This document shows positions 34,863 through 44,048 of a stretch of DNA of 64,000 bases, in pieces. The notes under the pieces are model-generated. The model had not been told where the DNA came from and did not search any database. It saw only the letters and a program-made list of their open reading frames with translations. Position numbers and translations under genes: made by a program. This stretch comes from CAUJGP01 sp964612425 (GTDB taxonomy: Bacteria; Bdellovibrionota; Bdellovibrionia; Bdellovibrionales; Bdellovibrionaceae). Numbering within the stretch: position 1 is the first letter of the stretch; the number at the start of each line of letters is the position of its first letter. The stretch is from NCBI GenBank assembly GCA_964612425.1, contig CAZTDX010000007.1, positions 20,822 to 84,821 on the forward strand, read 5' to 3'.

Positions 34863-35546
34863 TTAATTATTTATGAATAAACGGTAGCCCACATTTCGAA
34901 TTGTTTCGATAAGATCATCTCGGGTCTTTTGTCTTATTTGTAAAATATGAGTATCTACGGTTCGTGTGGTAGGAAAAATATCATAACCCCAAACCTTATT
35001 AAGAATTTCATCCCGAGAAAAAACTTTATGAGGCGATTGCGCAAGGAGCTTTAATAAATCAAATTCCTTTTTGGTTAAATCAATTTTTTGATTTTGATAA
35101 AAAGCTTCAAAGGTCTCTGAATTCAGACAGAGATCACCTAGCCTTAATTCCATCTCATTCGTTGAGTCTCGCTCAACTTGATTTAGTGATTGCGTTCGAA
35201 GCTGAACTCGCACTCGGGCAAGAAACTCTCTTATTTCAAAGGGCTTTGTAATATAGTCGTTAGCACCCATTTCAAGCCCTAAAACTTTGTCAACAAGTTC
35301 CACTCTCGCTGTTAAGAAAATAATTGGAACTCGAGGATTTTGTGCTCTAATGACTTTTAGTAAATCAATCCCTTGTCCATCGGTGAGCATCCAATCAAGC
35401 ACAATGAGATCAAACTTTTCATTGAGACAGGAGAGTCCTTCTTTAAAAGATTTCGCAGAGACTACGCCATAACCTTCATTTTTCAGAGCCTCACACAGCG
35501 CTCGATTAAAATTTAGATCATCATCGACCAATAAAATTTGACTCAT
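34863..35546 (-). CDS. OmpR/PhoB-family response regulator
   Basis: The receiver starts QILLVDDDLNFN, with the phosphorylated Asp in LIVLDWMLTDGQG and the Lys in YITKPF. The winged-helix output follows with LTKKEFDLLKLLAQSPHKVFSRDEIL and RTVDTHILQIRQK. I chose ATG 35546 (227 residues); a GTG two codons upstream is possible. It begins ten bases after the sensor kinase stop and is its obvious partner. The genes just downstream (DsbA-like, secreted proteins) are plausible targets. Confidence 0.93.
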   Translation of the reverse strand: MSQILLVDDDLNFNRALCEALKNEGYGVVSAKSFKEGLSCLNEKFDLIVLDWMLTDGQGIDLLKVIRAQNPRVPIIFLTARVELVDKVLGLEMGANDYITKPFEIREFLARVRVQLRTQSLNQVERDSTNEMELRLGDLCLNSETFEAFYQNQKIDLTKKEFDLLKLLAQSPHKVFSRDEILNKVWGYDIFPTTRTVDTHILQIRQKTRDDLIETIRNVGYRLFINN

Positions 35547-35556
35547 AATCACTCTT

Positions 35557-37029
35557 TCAGCTCTTAGATTCTAGTAATTTTAATTTAAACGTGGTTGGCG
35601 CTTGATTGAACTCCAGCGCGTAACCCCATTCTTTAATTAAATTCATTGTTATATTGAGACCAAGCCCCATTCCTTTACTTTTACTACTTTTAGAAAATGC
35701 TCCTGTCATTTCTTCAAGACTTTTAAATTCGCACAACCCATGGTCTTGAACAAAAATAGATAAAATACCTCCCTCGTCGCTGACCCCTAAAGTAATGGGA
35801 GTTGCTCCGTGTTGATAAGCATTCTCTAAAAAATTATTTATAATATACCTTAACCAAAATAAATCTGTATATAAAGATTGATCTGTTCGCAAAAGAGAGC
35901 CATTGATCTTTGGACTTTCTTGGTGTTTCTCATTAAACTCATAAGCAAGATCAGTGATCCAATGATTAATTGAAGGAATTAATTTTTTTTGAAAAGGAAT
36001 TTGTTTATTTTCAGCTTGTAGATAAACTCGAGTAACTTCGATAATTCGTTGGAGCCTATAAGACTCGCTCTCAATAATGGTTAGATCTTCAATGAGTCTC
36101 TTTTGGCTTAATTCGCTACTGTTCACAATCTTCTTCATTTGATCTAGTACTAACAATTGAGTTGCCACCGGAGTTCTAAACTCATGAGACAGCAACTGGA
36201 GTGATAACTTTTTTATTTCTAATTCTTTTTTTCTTTCAGATCTTCGCATCCAAAATATAAAAATTATACCCAAGAACAGAAGTAGCACTAAACAAAAGAG
36301 CACTTGAGAATACCGATATAAAAAATTGAGTTTATGGTTGGAGTTATAGATCCAACAATAACGACCAAGAGCCGCTAAACAAGAACCATGATCATTGGTA
36401 ACTAAATCGTATAGTGATTTACTGAGATAACTCTGAAAATCACTCCGTTGGTAGACCCAATAACTTAAAGGTGAAAAACCATACAGGTCTTCATTTTTAA
36501 TAAAAAGTCCCGCACTGGTATAAACAACAGGTAAAGCTTTAATCAGCTCGCCGATTTCTTCTTCGGAAAGCTGAGAAAGAGTTTCATAGGTTTGGTTTTT
36601 AATTTTAAACTGCTTCAAAATTATCTTTAACTCTGAGACCTTAAAGTAAGATAAATGTCGAGTAACCCAAGTTTCGGAATTGTAAGGACTATACCCGCTT
36701 TGTAGTAAAAGCATAGCATAACTCATGCCACTTTGTTTTTGAATCAGTGGTTTCATCTCTAAAAAATTAGAAGGTAAATTTTTTGTTAACTCAAATTGAC
36801 TCCATAACTTATCTTTATTTAGATGCGACTCACTGAGGTGATCTGAATTTTGCTGAGACAAGATATCTTGAACAGCATTATCTCCTAATTGACATTGCTG
36901 ATCTTGTCTTTTTACAATGTCTTGATTGTCCAAATTTGTTCCGCAACGAGGGCCACGTTCATACTCTCTGAATTCTTTAAAGTTTAAAAGTGGATGCAGC
37001 ACTTGAAACTGAAACTGGTGCCCATACAA
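35557..37029 (-). CDS. Membrane sensor histidine kinase (5' part frameshifted)
   Basis: The kinase core is intact: one membrane segment (VLFCLVLLLFLGIIFIFW, about residues 242-259), H-box LLSHEFRTPVA, N-box NNFLENAYQHG, and G2 box KGMGLGLNI. Before it lies a periplasmic domain of about 240 residues with four cysteines. The layout resembles kinases with a DUF3404 sensor domain (VxrA/WigK), but I cannot confirm that. This frame has only a TTG (37029) as start, yet it continues open upstream to 37212. The signal sequence lies in another frame starting at 37244. One base seems to be missing in between, most simply in the A5 run at 37154-37158. Confidence 0.82.
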   Translation of the reverse strand: MYGHQFQFQVLHPLLNFKEFREYERGPRCGTNLDNQDIVKRQDQQCQLGDNAVQDILSQQNSDHLSESHLNKDKLWSQFELTKNLPSNFLEMKPLIQKQSGMSYAMLLLQSGYSPYNSETWVTRHLSYFKVSELKIILKQFKIKNQTYETLSQLSEEEIGELIKALPVVYTSAGLFIKNEDLYGFSPLSYWVYQRSDFQSYLSKSLYDLVTNDHGSCLAALGRYCWIYNSNHKLNFLYRYSQVLFCLVLLLFLGIIFIFWMRRSERKKELEIKKLSLQLLSHEFRTPVATQLLVLDQMKKIVNSSELSQKRLIEDLTIIESESYRLQRIIEVTRVYLQAENKQIPFQKKLIPSINHWITDLAYEFNEKHQESPKINGSLLRTDQSLYTDLFWLRYIINNFLENAYQHGATPITLGVSDEGGILSIFVQDHGLCEFKSLEEMTGAFSKSSKSKGMGLGLNITMNLIKEWGYALEFNQAPTTFKLKLLESKS

Positions 37030-37091
37030 TTCAGAAAAATTAATTTCAAGGTGAGGCTTAAATTTCGACTGAAATTGATTGAGAAAATGGG

Positions 37092-37244
37092 CTAGCTCTG
37101 AGGGTTTCGGTCTTGGTAGAAATAAGTCTGTGAGAAACTGTCCAGAATTGATGAAAAAGTCGATGCTATTATCGCTAAAACTAAAATAAAGACTGTCAGG
37201 TAGGAAGAGGCTTTATTAAATGGTATCGGTATCTTAACAATCAT
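37092..37244 (-). other. Out-of-frame signal-sequence start of the sensor kinase
   Basis: An ATG at 37244 starts MIVKIPIPFNKASSYLTVFI and continues with a hydrophobic signal/membrane segment, but it hits a TAG at 37094-37092. The kinase frame overlaps it between 37212 and 37095. Together they describe one gene split by a single-base indel. Confidence 0.7.
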
Positions 37245-37525
37245 TTTTAGACTTATCCTCTGTAGTTCTTTACATCCTTTATCATAAACGTTATTGGAAT
37301 CTGTTTGTCAGGTGAATATTAAAATAAAGTTAAGTGTAGGCAAAATAAGTCCGTTGATTCCTCCTTCTAGAGAATGATGCTATAAGTTAAAAATCAATGA
37401 GACGGTCAAACTTAAGTGCTTTGGCCCAAGGCTGTGGTTAACCAACAAGCTTTTTTAATTTGTCATACCTTAAACTGTGAGATAGTTTTTTAAAAAAATT
37501 ATCCATTTCCACAAAGGTACACAAA
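37245..37525. other. 281-base divergent intergenic region
   Basis: This holds the promoters of the kinase operon (left) and glucoamylase (right). AAAGG lies about nine bases before the glucoamylase ATG. I see no gene or strong hairpin. Confidence 0.4.
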
Positions 37526-38878
37526 ATGAATTATTTTCTTAAAATGTTTTGCACTCTCCTTATCCCCTTTTTAACGTTCTTTGAACCCATCCTTGCGTAT
37601 TCTCAAACCAGCGACCCTTTAGTCACAACACTAAGAACTTCCTATCAAACTATCTTTACTCACTTGCTTCGACGAGATATTGATCCTGGGGCCGTCATCG
37701 CTTCTCCTTCCCAAGACAAGCCCAATTACTTTTATCACTGGGTTCGTGATGCTGGTTTAACCATGCTCGAAATGGTAGAGCTGTACCAATTACCGCTCCC
37801 CGCGGAGAGAAAAGAATTTATAGAAAGTTTAATTCAAAATTGGATTAATTTTGAATTAAGAAATCAAAAAACTGCTCTGGCTCATTCTAATTTAGGAGAA
37901 CCCATCTTTACCGTCGATGGTGCTATCTATCCCTACCCCTGGGGTCGACCTCAAAACGACGGCCCCGCTATTAGAGCCCTGGCGATGACTCGCTATGCGA
38001 TGGAACTTATCAAACAAAACAGAAAAACAGAGGCCAAGCGCCTCTATAGTCCAGAACTCCCTGCCGAGTCTCCGATCAAGCGCGATCTTGAGTACGTCAG
38101 TGTTCACTGGCAGGATCCCAATTTTGATTTGTGGGAAGAAGTTAATGGTGATCATTTTTTTACACGCATGGCTCAGCGAGCAGCCCTAATCGAAGGAGCA
38201 AAACTTGCTCTACAACTTCAAGATCCACTGGCAGCTGATTATTACACTCAAAAATCTCATTTGATCGAAGAGCAAATTCTCAATCATTTTAATTCAAAAA
38301 AAAATTATATTGTCCCAACCCTCAATATTATCGGTGATAATAAAAATAAAATTTCTGAATTAGATAGTTCTGTTATTTTAGCAATACTGTATTTCACAAC
38401 CGATGATGGTTTTATCTCTGTCGATCAACCGTTCGTGGAAAGCACTGCTCAAAAACTTGAAGAAACCTTCACAAGTTTATACCGCATTAACTCCTTCAAT
38501 TACACCCATGATGATTCTTTAGCTCCTGCTATGGGCCGCTACCCCGAAGACGTCTATGATGGAGTTGGTTTTTCGGAAGGAAACCCGTGGTTTATCGCCA
38601 CCAATGCTTTTGCTGAGTACTATTGTTTAAGAGCAGCAAAAGAGCCCAGTGAGAGTCGGGCCAAAATTTTGAGAGAAAGAGCAAATAGTTTTTTACAGCG
38701 AACTCTCTTGCATGCCTCAAGAGACGGCCATATGTCGGAGCAATTCCATCGATACAGTGGATACATGCAAGGAGCAAAAGATTTGACCTGGAGCTATGTT
38801 AGTTTTATTCGAGCTTATAGAAGCTGTTCATCAACAACTCACTTTTCTGACGTTGTCATGAAATCTATTTTGAAGTGA
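37526..38878 (+). CDS. Secreted GH15 glucoamylase
   Basis: The enzyme releases glucose from the non-reducing ends of starch- or glycogen-like glucans. After a signal peptide (MNYFLKMFCTLLIPFLTFF, shown in part) come the GH15 blocks NYFYHWVRDAGLTMLEM and GEPIFTVDGAIYPYPWGRPQNDGPAIRA. DLWEEVNGDHFFTRM holds the general acid Glu near residues 204-205. The base Glu405 is in MSEQFHR, with DLTWSYVSFIRA at the end. The 450-residue length is the catalytic domain alone, with no starch-binding module. A PTS follows in the same direction. Confidence 0.93.
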   Translation: MNYFLKMFCTLLIPFLTFFEPILAYSQTSDPLVTTLRTSYQTIFTHLLRRDIDPGAVIASPSQDKPNYFYHWVRDAGLTMLEMVELYQLPLPAERKEFIESLIQNWINFELRNQKTALAHSNLGEPIFTVDGAIYPYPWGRPQNDGPAIRALAMTRYAMELIKQNRKTEAKRLYSPELPAESPIKRDLEYVSVHWQDPNFDLWEEVNGDHFFTRMAQRAALIEGAKLALQLQDPLAADYYTQKSHLIEEQILNHFNSKKNYIVPTLNIIGDNKNKISELDSSVILAILYFTTDDGFISVDQPFVESTAQKLEETFTSLYRINSFNYTHDDSLAPAMGRYPEDVYDGVGFSEGNPWFIATNAFAEYYCLRAAKEPSESRAKILRERANSFLQRTLLHASRDGHMSEQFHRYSGYMQGAKDLTWSYVSFIRAYRSCSSTTHFSDVVMKSILK

Positions 38879-38935
38879 GAGTAAATAAAATATATTGGTT
38901 ATTGAAACAAGGTTAGAACTAAGAGGGATAATATA

Positions 38936-40957
38936 ATGGATAAAAAGATGGATCAAACCCAAGAAACAATGGCGAAAAAAAATACCACTGCCCTTCGATC
39001 ACTTTTCAATTTTCAACATTTGCAAGCTCTTGGACAATCCCTGATGCTTCCAGTGTCCGTTTTACCGGGAGCGGGACTCATTGTGGCGCTAGGACGTTAT
39101 TTGCAAATGAAATATCCTACACTTGGAAATATATTTTATCATTCAGGGATTGCGATCTTTGAACAGCTTCCCGTTATTTTTGCGATCGGAGTGGCCATTG
39201 GCTTTTCTGGTGGCGCAGGGGTTGCCGGCCTCTCTGCTGCAGCTGCCTACTTTACATTGATCAATCTTTTAAAAGTAATGACAGAAGCTCGTCATCTCAC
39301 CTTAGCCATCAACACGGGCGTGTTTGGTGGAATTTTAGTGGGACTCCTTGCTGCTTCCGTTTTTAAACGCTTTCACGAAACACGACTTCATCCTGTTTTA
39401 GGATTTTTTTCTGGTAAACGTTTGGTCCCCATTCTTTCTATCTTTGGTGCCGTTGTCATTGGACTTGTACTTTCTTTTGTTTGGCCACCGATTCAAGAGG
39501 GCATTAATCACTTTGGATCACTAATGACTCAATCATCGCTAGGTCCGGCTTTTTATGCTGCTGGAAAAAGGCTCCTTATTCCCGTAGGGCTCCATCACGT
39601 TTATTACCCTTCATTTTTGTTTGAGTTTGGAAATTATATCAATGCTGCGGGTGAAATTTTAAAAGGCGATTCTCCTCGCTATTTTGGTGGAGACCCCAGT
39701 GCGGGATTATTTATGGCCTCAGAATATCCGATCATGCTATTCGGGCTTCCAGCAGCGGCCCTGGCCATGGTTTTACGTGCAAAAGGAAACCAAAGAAAAG
39801 CGGTAGCGGGAGTGATGATCACAGCGGCTCTCACTTCCATCATCACTGGTATCACTGAGCCCATTGAATTTTCTTTTATCTTTGTGGCCCCACTACTTTA
39901 TGTTATTCACGTAGGATTAGCTTTTGTTTCTGGTTTATTAACTCAAATGTTTGATGTGCACCTGGGATATACTTTTTCAGCTTCACTGATTGACTATGTT
40001 CTTGGGTTTTTTAATCAAAAAAACTCGCTTCAACTTTGGCTTCTCATTGGGCCTATAATGAGTTTATTATATTTTAGTAGTTTTTATTATTTAATTCCTT
40101 TGTTTAACTTCAAAACACCGGGCCGCGAAGAAGATCTTGATACTTCAATAGATTCATCCATGCCGAGAGTTGAAATGATTTTAGAAGCCCTGGGCGGTCA
40201 TAAAAATATCCAATCCCTCGATGCTTGCATCACACGACTGCGCTTGCACTTAAATAATATTAATTTATTGAATGAGACAAAACTAAAATCCCTTGGTGCC
40301 AGCGGCGTGATGAAAACAAATAGTGGGAGTGCTCAAGTTGTCTTTGGAACCGAGTCAGAGTTTATTAAAGATGAACTTAAAAAACTCATCCAAGAGCAGA
40401 AGCTTCAAAATCCAATGAAGCTCTATAAAATTTCATCCCCCATGCAGGGTGAGCTTATCCCTTTAAATCAAATCCCAGATCCAACCTTTGCAGAGGGAAT
40501 GATGGGCCCCGGAGTGGGGATAGTCCCCACAGGCCACAGAGTGGTCGCACCCTTTGATGGAACGATCGTCACTCTTTTTCACACTCATCATGCTCTTGGA
40601 ATTGAAAGTAATGATTTGATCCAAGGACAAAAGCTAGAAATGCTGATTCATATTGGTATTGATACTGTTAATCTTAAAGGAGAGGGTTTTAAAGCTTTTG
40701 TTCAGCAAGGGGACTTAGTTAAAAAAGGACAACTGCTATTAGAATTTGATTCAGAGTTCATTACTCAGAGTGGAAAATCACTTGTTACCCCTATTATCAT
40801 TACCAATGCCGATGCCTTTAAAGAGCTTAAACTTGTGAGCGAAGGCCCTGTTAATGAACTCAATGATATTGGTTTTATTCAATCTATTTCATCAACAAAT
40901 GCAAACCAAAATAAAAACTCAAGCCAAAACCAACATCAGGAAGGCGCCTCACTATGA
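38936..40957 (+). CDS. PTS glucose-type transporter EIICBA
   Basis: This is a 673-residue fusion. Residues of about 25-395 are the membrane EIIC domain (LPGAGLIVALGRYLQ, then GITEPIEFSFIFVAPLLYVIH). Residues of about 415-490 are EIIB, with the phospho-cysteine at 431 in DACITRLRLHLNN. Residues of about 500-640 are EIIA, with APFDGTIVTLFHTHHALGI and the phospho-histidine near 572 in LIHIGIDTVNLKGEG. It takes up and phosphorylates glucose or N-acetylglucosamine; the upstream glucoamylase favours glucose. The end overlaps ptsH by four bases. Confidence 0.93.
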   Translation: MDKKMDQTQETMAKKNTTALRSLFNFQHLQALGQSLMLPVSVLPGAGLIVALGRYLQMKYPTLGNIFYHSGIAIFEQLPVIFAIGVAIGFSGGAGVAGLSAAAAYFTLINLLKVMTEARHLTLAINTGVFGGILVGLLAASVFKRFHETRLHPVLGFFSGKRLVPILSIFGAVVIGLVLSFVWPPIQEGINHFGSLMTQSSLGPAFYAAGKRLLIPVGLHHVYYPSFLFEFGNYINAAGEILKGDSPRYFGGDPSAGLFMASEYPIMLFGLPAAALAMVLRAKGNQRKAVAGVMITAALTSIITGITEPIEFSFIFVAPLLYVIHVGLAFVSGLLTQMFDVHLGYTFSASLIDYVLGFFNQKNSLQLWLLIGPIMSLLYFSSFYYLIPLFNFKTPGREEDLDTSIDSSMPRVEMILEALGGHKNIQSLDACITRLRLHLNNINLLNETKLKSLGASGVMKTNSGSAQVVFGTESEFIKDELKKLIQEQKLQNPMKLYKISSPMQGELIPLNQIPDPTFAEGMMGPGVGIVPTGHRVVAPFDGTIVTLFHTHHALGIESNDLIQGQKLEMLIHIGIDTVNLKGEGFKAFVQQGDLVKKGQLLLEFDSEFITQSGKSLVTPIIITNADAFKELKLVSEGPVNELNDIGFIQSISSTNANQNKNSSQNQHQEGASL

Positions 40958-41226
40958 ACACAACTTCTGAAATGACATTAACATTAAAATCAAAGGATGG
41001 CCTTCACGCCAGGCCCGCAGGAATTTTAGCAAAGCTCACTTCACAATACCAATCCAAAGTGGAATTCTCAGCCAACGGAGTCAGTAAAAATGCAAAGTCC
41101 ATCATGAGCCTTATGAGTTTAGGATTAAAAGGGGGCGAATCCATTCTGGTAAAAGCCGAAGGCAGTGATGCAGTTGAAGCCATATTAGCCATCAAACAAC
41201 TCTTTGAAACTGATTTTAAGGATTAG
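40954..41226 (+). CDS. ptsH: Phosphocarrier protein HPr
   Basis: The 90-residue protein carries phosphate from EI to EIIA. The phosphorylated His18 lies in DGLHARPAG, and Ser49 lies in AKSIMSLMSLG, the position equivalent to the HPr-kinase site of other bacteria. The gene overlaps the EIICBA gene by four bases and precedes ptsI by 14 bases. It was probably translated by coupling. Confidence 0.95.
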   Translation: MNTTSEMTLTLKSKDGLHARPAGILAKLTSQYQSKVEFSANGVSKNAKSIMSLMSLGLKGGESILVKAEGSDAVEAILAIKQLFETDFKD

Positions 41227-41240
41227 AGTTAAGGACCTCA

Positions 41241-42998
41241 ATGCCACTCAATAATTCCACTTTAATTTTTACGGGCACTCCTATTCATGAGGGTTATGTT
41301 TCTGGCCCCTTTCATTTTGTGAAAGAAGAAACTATTGTTGTTTCTGAAGCCCCTTGCTTGGATACCGTCAGTGAAGTGAAACGTGTCAAAGCAGCTTTTC
41401 TAAAAGCAAAAGAGCAAATTGAGCAGTTGATCGAAAAGAAAAAAGCATCTTTATCCAGTGAAGAGTTAAAAATCTTTGAAGCTCATATCATGATGATCGA
41501 TGATCCCGAATTTCAAGATCAAATTTTATTAAAAATATCTAATGAAAAATACCAAGCCATTCGGGCCGTATCTGTCGTCTCTCATGACTTTGCAACAATG
41601 CTCTCTGAAATACCTGATCCTCATTTAGCAGCGAGGAGCCAGGATATTAGAGATATTGCACAAAGAATTATGAAACTTTTAAGTCGAGATAATGATTCCT
41701 CCTCTCAAAATGACGTAAAGGCTCTTTCTACAAAAGGAATTTATTATTTTAAAGAGCTTACACCTTCCATGATTGCCGAATTGGACTTAACAAAAGTCCA
41801 AGGAGTTCTCTCTGCGCAAAGTGGAACGACTTCTCACGCGGCGATCTTACTGCGCACCATGGAAATTCCATCTTTATTCGATATTAAATTGGACGCTTCT
41901 CTGAATGACTTGCAAAATTCCCTTACTCTGTTAGACGCCAAAAATGGAAAGTGTTTTATAAGCCCCGACTCAGAGCAAATTAAAGCCTTTGAAGATCAAA
42001 CTCATAGTTTTAATCGAGATAAAGAAGAATTATTTAAACTTAGAAATCAACCAGCAATCACCCAAGATGGCGTCGCAATAAAACTTCATGCCAACATGAA
42101 TAATCCCTCGGAGTTGGCGGCCATCGAAAAATATCACGCTGATGGCATTGGATTGTTTCGCACGGAGTTTTTATTCTTAGATCGCCACTCTCCTCCCACT
42201 GAAGAGGAGCAATTTGAAATCTATAAAAACACTTTGCAAGCGTTGAAAGGAAAAAAAGTCACCATTCGCACTGTGGATATCGGTGGTGATAAAGTTATTC
42301 CCTACCTCCCGTTACCTAAAGAAGAGAATCCCTTTTTAGGTCTTCGAGGGCTTCGTTTAAGTTTAAAATATCCAGAACTTTTTCGCACTCAACTCAGAGC
42401 TTTGCTCCGCGCAAGCCCCTTTGGAAACCTATACATCATGTATCCGATGGTCACTCAACTCAATGAGTGGCAAAAAGCACAAGAAATATTTCTTGAAGAA
42501 AAACAAAATCTTCTTCAGCAAGGGATAACGGTCTCCGAAACTATCCGCTCCGGTATTATGATTGAGGTTCCCTCTGCTGCTATAATGGCTGCGGACTTTG
42601 CCAAGCAAGTTGATTTTTTTAGTATCGGCACCAACGATCTAATTCAATACACTTGCGCCTGTGATCGCTTAAACTCTGATGTAAAATCACTCTACACTCC
42701 CTATGAACCTTCTGTTTTAAGATTGATTAAGATGGTTGTTGATGCCGCAAAAAGAAATTCGATCGAGGTGTCTTTGTGTGGTGAAATGGGGGCCATGATC
42801 GACCTACTCCCCTTCTTGGTTGGCTGTGGGATGACGGAGTGGAGCATGGCTCCTCAGTCCTTACTCAAGATAAAAAAGAAAATTATTGCTAGTACCTATG
42901 AAGCTTGTGAACTTTTGACGAAGAAACTTCTGGAATGCACATCAGCTCAAGAAGTAGAAAGACTTATTCACCTCTATACTACGGCCGTTCGAAAATAA
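41241..42998 (+). CDS. ptsI: PTS enzyme I (phosphoenolpyruvate-protein phosphotransferase)
   Basis: EI transfers phosphate from PEP to HPr. The phospho-histidine is H199 in SGTTSHAAILLRTMEIP. The PEP-binding barrel has GIGLFRTEFLFLDR, RTVDIGGDK, GLRGLRLSLK and SIGTNDLIQYT, with the Cys in VSLCGEMGA. The length of 585 residues is usual. It completes a full PTS (EIICBA-HPr-EI) in one operon after the glucoamylase gene. The 3' end faces an opposite gene 19 bases away. Confidence 0.96.
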   Translation: MPLNNSTLIFTGTPIHEGYVSGPFHFVKEETIVVSEAPCLDTVSEVKRVKAAFLKAKEQIEQLIEKKKASLSSEELKIFEAHIMMIDDPEFQDQILLKISNEKYQAIRAVSVVSHDFATMLSEIPDPHLAARSQDIRDIAQRIMKLLSRDNDSSSQNDVKALSTKGIYYFKELTPSMIAELDLTKVQGVLSAQSGTTSHAAILLRTMEIPSLFDIKLDASLNDLQNSLTLLDAKNGKCFISPDSEQIKAFEDQTHSFNRDKEELFKLRNQPAITQDGVAIKLHANMNNPSELAAIEKYHADGIGLFRTEFLFLDRHSPPTEEEQFEIYKNTLQALKGKKVTIRTVDIGGDKVIPYLPLPKEENPFLGLRGLRLSLKYPELFRTQLRALLRASPFGNLYIMYPMVTQLNEWQKAQEIFLEEKQNLLQQGITVSETIRSGIMIEVPSAAIMAADFAKQVDFFSIGTNDLIQYTCACDRLNSDVKSLYTPYEPSVLRLIKMVVDAAKRNSIEVSLCGEMGAMIDLLPFLVGCGMTEWSMAPQSLLKIKKKIIASTYEACELLTKKLLECTSAQEVERLIHLYTTAVRK

Positions 42999-43017
42999 CT
43001 CGATTCATCTGAACAGT

Positions 43018-43797
43018 TTAATTCAAGCAGTCGCAAACAAAGCCCTTCACAGGATCTTTGCGGCATTTGATGATGTGCTCCTCGTCTTTGAGTGAAAAAT
43101 TTTGTATGATATCATCCGTTTTTTCAACACCCAATTGAACATCCGACTGAAGTTGAATCAAGCGCACTTCTGATACGCTCCCCGGACTTCCGTACTGTTT
43201 TAAGGATTCAAAGCTCGCAAGATCGTTCCCTACACCTTCTGGTAAGTCGATGGCCTTAGGAAACCCTTCATCGTCCAGTTCGTGCCAGTAGACGTCGCTT
43301 CCCTCTTCAGGGCTAATCCATTCATAGACCAAAGTTCGTTTGGTGCCATTTTTCATTCCGAGGGCGACCTTTTTTTCCAGTAAGTTATCTTCTTTCACGG
43401 GGCCGAGTTCGGCTTGAAGACTTGACAGTAAACGATTAAAATCGCCTTTTTCCGTTCTCAACATAGACACAGGACCGTTGGCACCAAAACAAGATTTGAT
43501 TTCATCCATGATAGGGGTAGCCACATCCACACCAGAGTCTGGCTTGGAGCTATTTATTTTTGGTTTAGACTTTGCGACATCTTCATCCTTTATGAGGCTA
43601 GCTCCCCAAAAGGCTTTGGGCAAAAGAGTATCTCCTTCTTTTTTTTCATCCGAAGGAGATTCTTTTTTAGGAGCAGATTCCACGATATTAGAATACTGCA
43701 TCCACCACTGGTATGGGTACAAATAAGCCCAGACTGTGAAAATTGAAAAGAATATTAATGTGAGAATCCGTTGATTCATGAGCCGCTTAAACCACAC
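43018..43797 (-). CDS. Single-span membrane protein of unknown function
   Basis: The 259-residue protein has a membrane segment at about residues 9-27 (RILTLIFFSIFTVWAYLYP), then a charged linker and a periplasmic-type domain. The C-terminus contains three cysteines (IKCRKDPVKGFVCDCLN). No family is recognised. It is divergent from a barrel-protein gene across a region holding two related palindromes. Confidence 0.6.
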   Translation of the reverse strand: MWFKRLMNQRILTLIFFSIFTVWAYLYPYQWWMQYSNIVESAPKKESPSDEKKEGDTLLPKAFWGASLIKDEDVAKSKPKINSSKPDSGVDVATPIMDEIKSCFGANGPVSMLRTEKGDFNRLLSSLQAELGPVKEDNLLEKKVALGMKNGTKRTLVYEWISPEEGSDVYWHELDDEGFPKAIDLPEGVGNDLASFESLKQYGSPGSVSEVRLIQLQSDVQLGVEKTDDIIQNFSLKDEEHIIKCRKDPVKGFVCDCLN

Positions 43798-44048
43798 TCT
43801 TTTTTAAGGATCAAGCCGCAACTCAACAGTTGAAAATTGACCAAAGTGTGTGTCGTTTTAGGACACTTCTATAAATATATAGAAGTTAGTTTTATTTTAG
43901 ATCATAATGTAAGAGTAACAAAATGGTGATTCGTCCCAAAGTAATCCTCAAGAGGAGTTTGGTCGATTTTGAAATAACTTCATAATGAAGTAATGTAAAT
44001 TTTATTTATTTAAGATCATTCTGTTTGATAAATAGAGGGGGGCCTCTG
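43798..44048. promoter_or_regulatory. Divergent regulatory region with two ACTTC/GAAGT palindromes
   Basis: A perfect 9-base inverted repeat (ACTTCTATA-aata-TATAGAAGT) lies at 43865-43886 and a 15-base palindrome (ACTTCAT-a-ATGAAGT) at 43977-43991. They share the half-site ACTTC...GAAGT and are about 110 bases apart. They look like binding sites of one dimeric regulator; no protein is known to bind. Confidence 0.45.
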
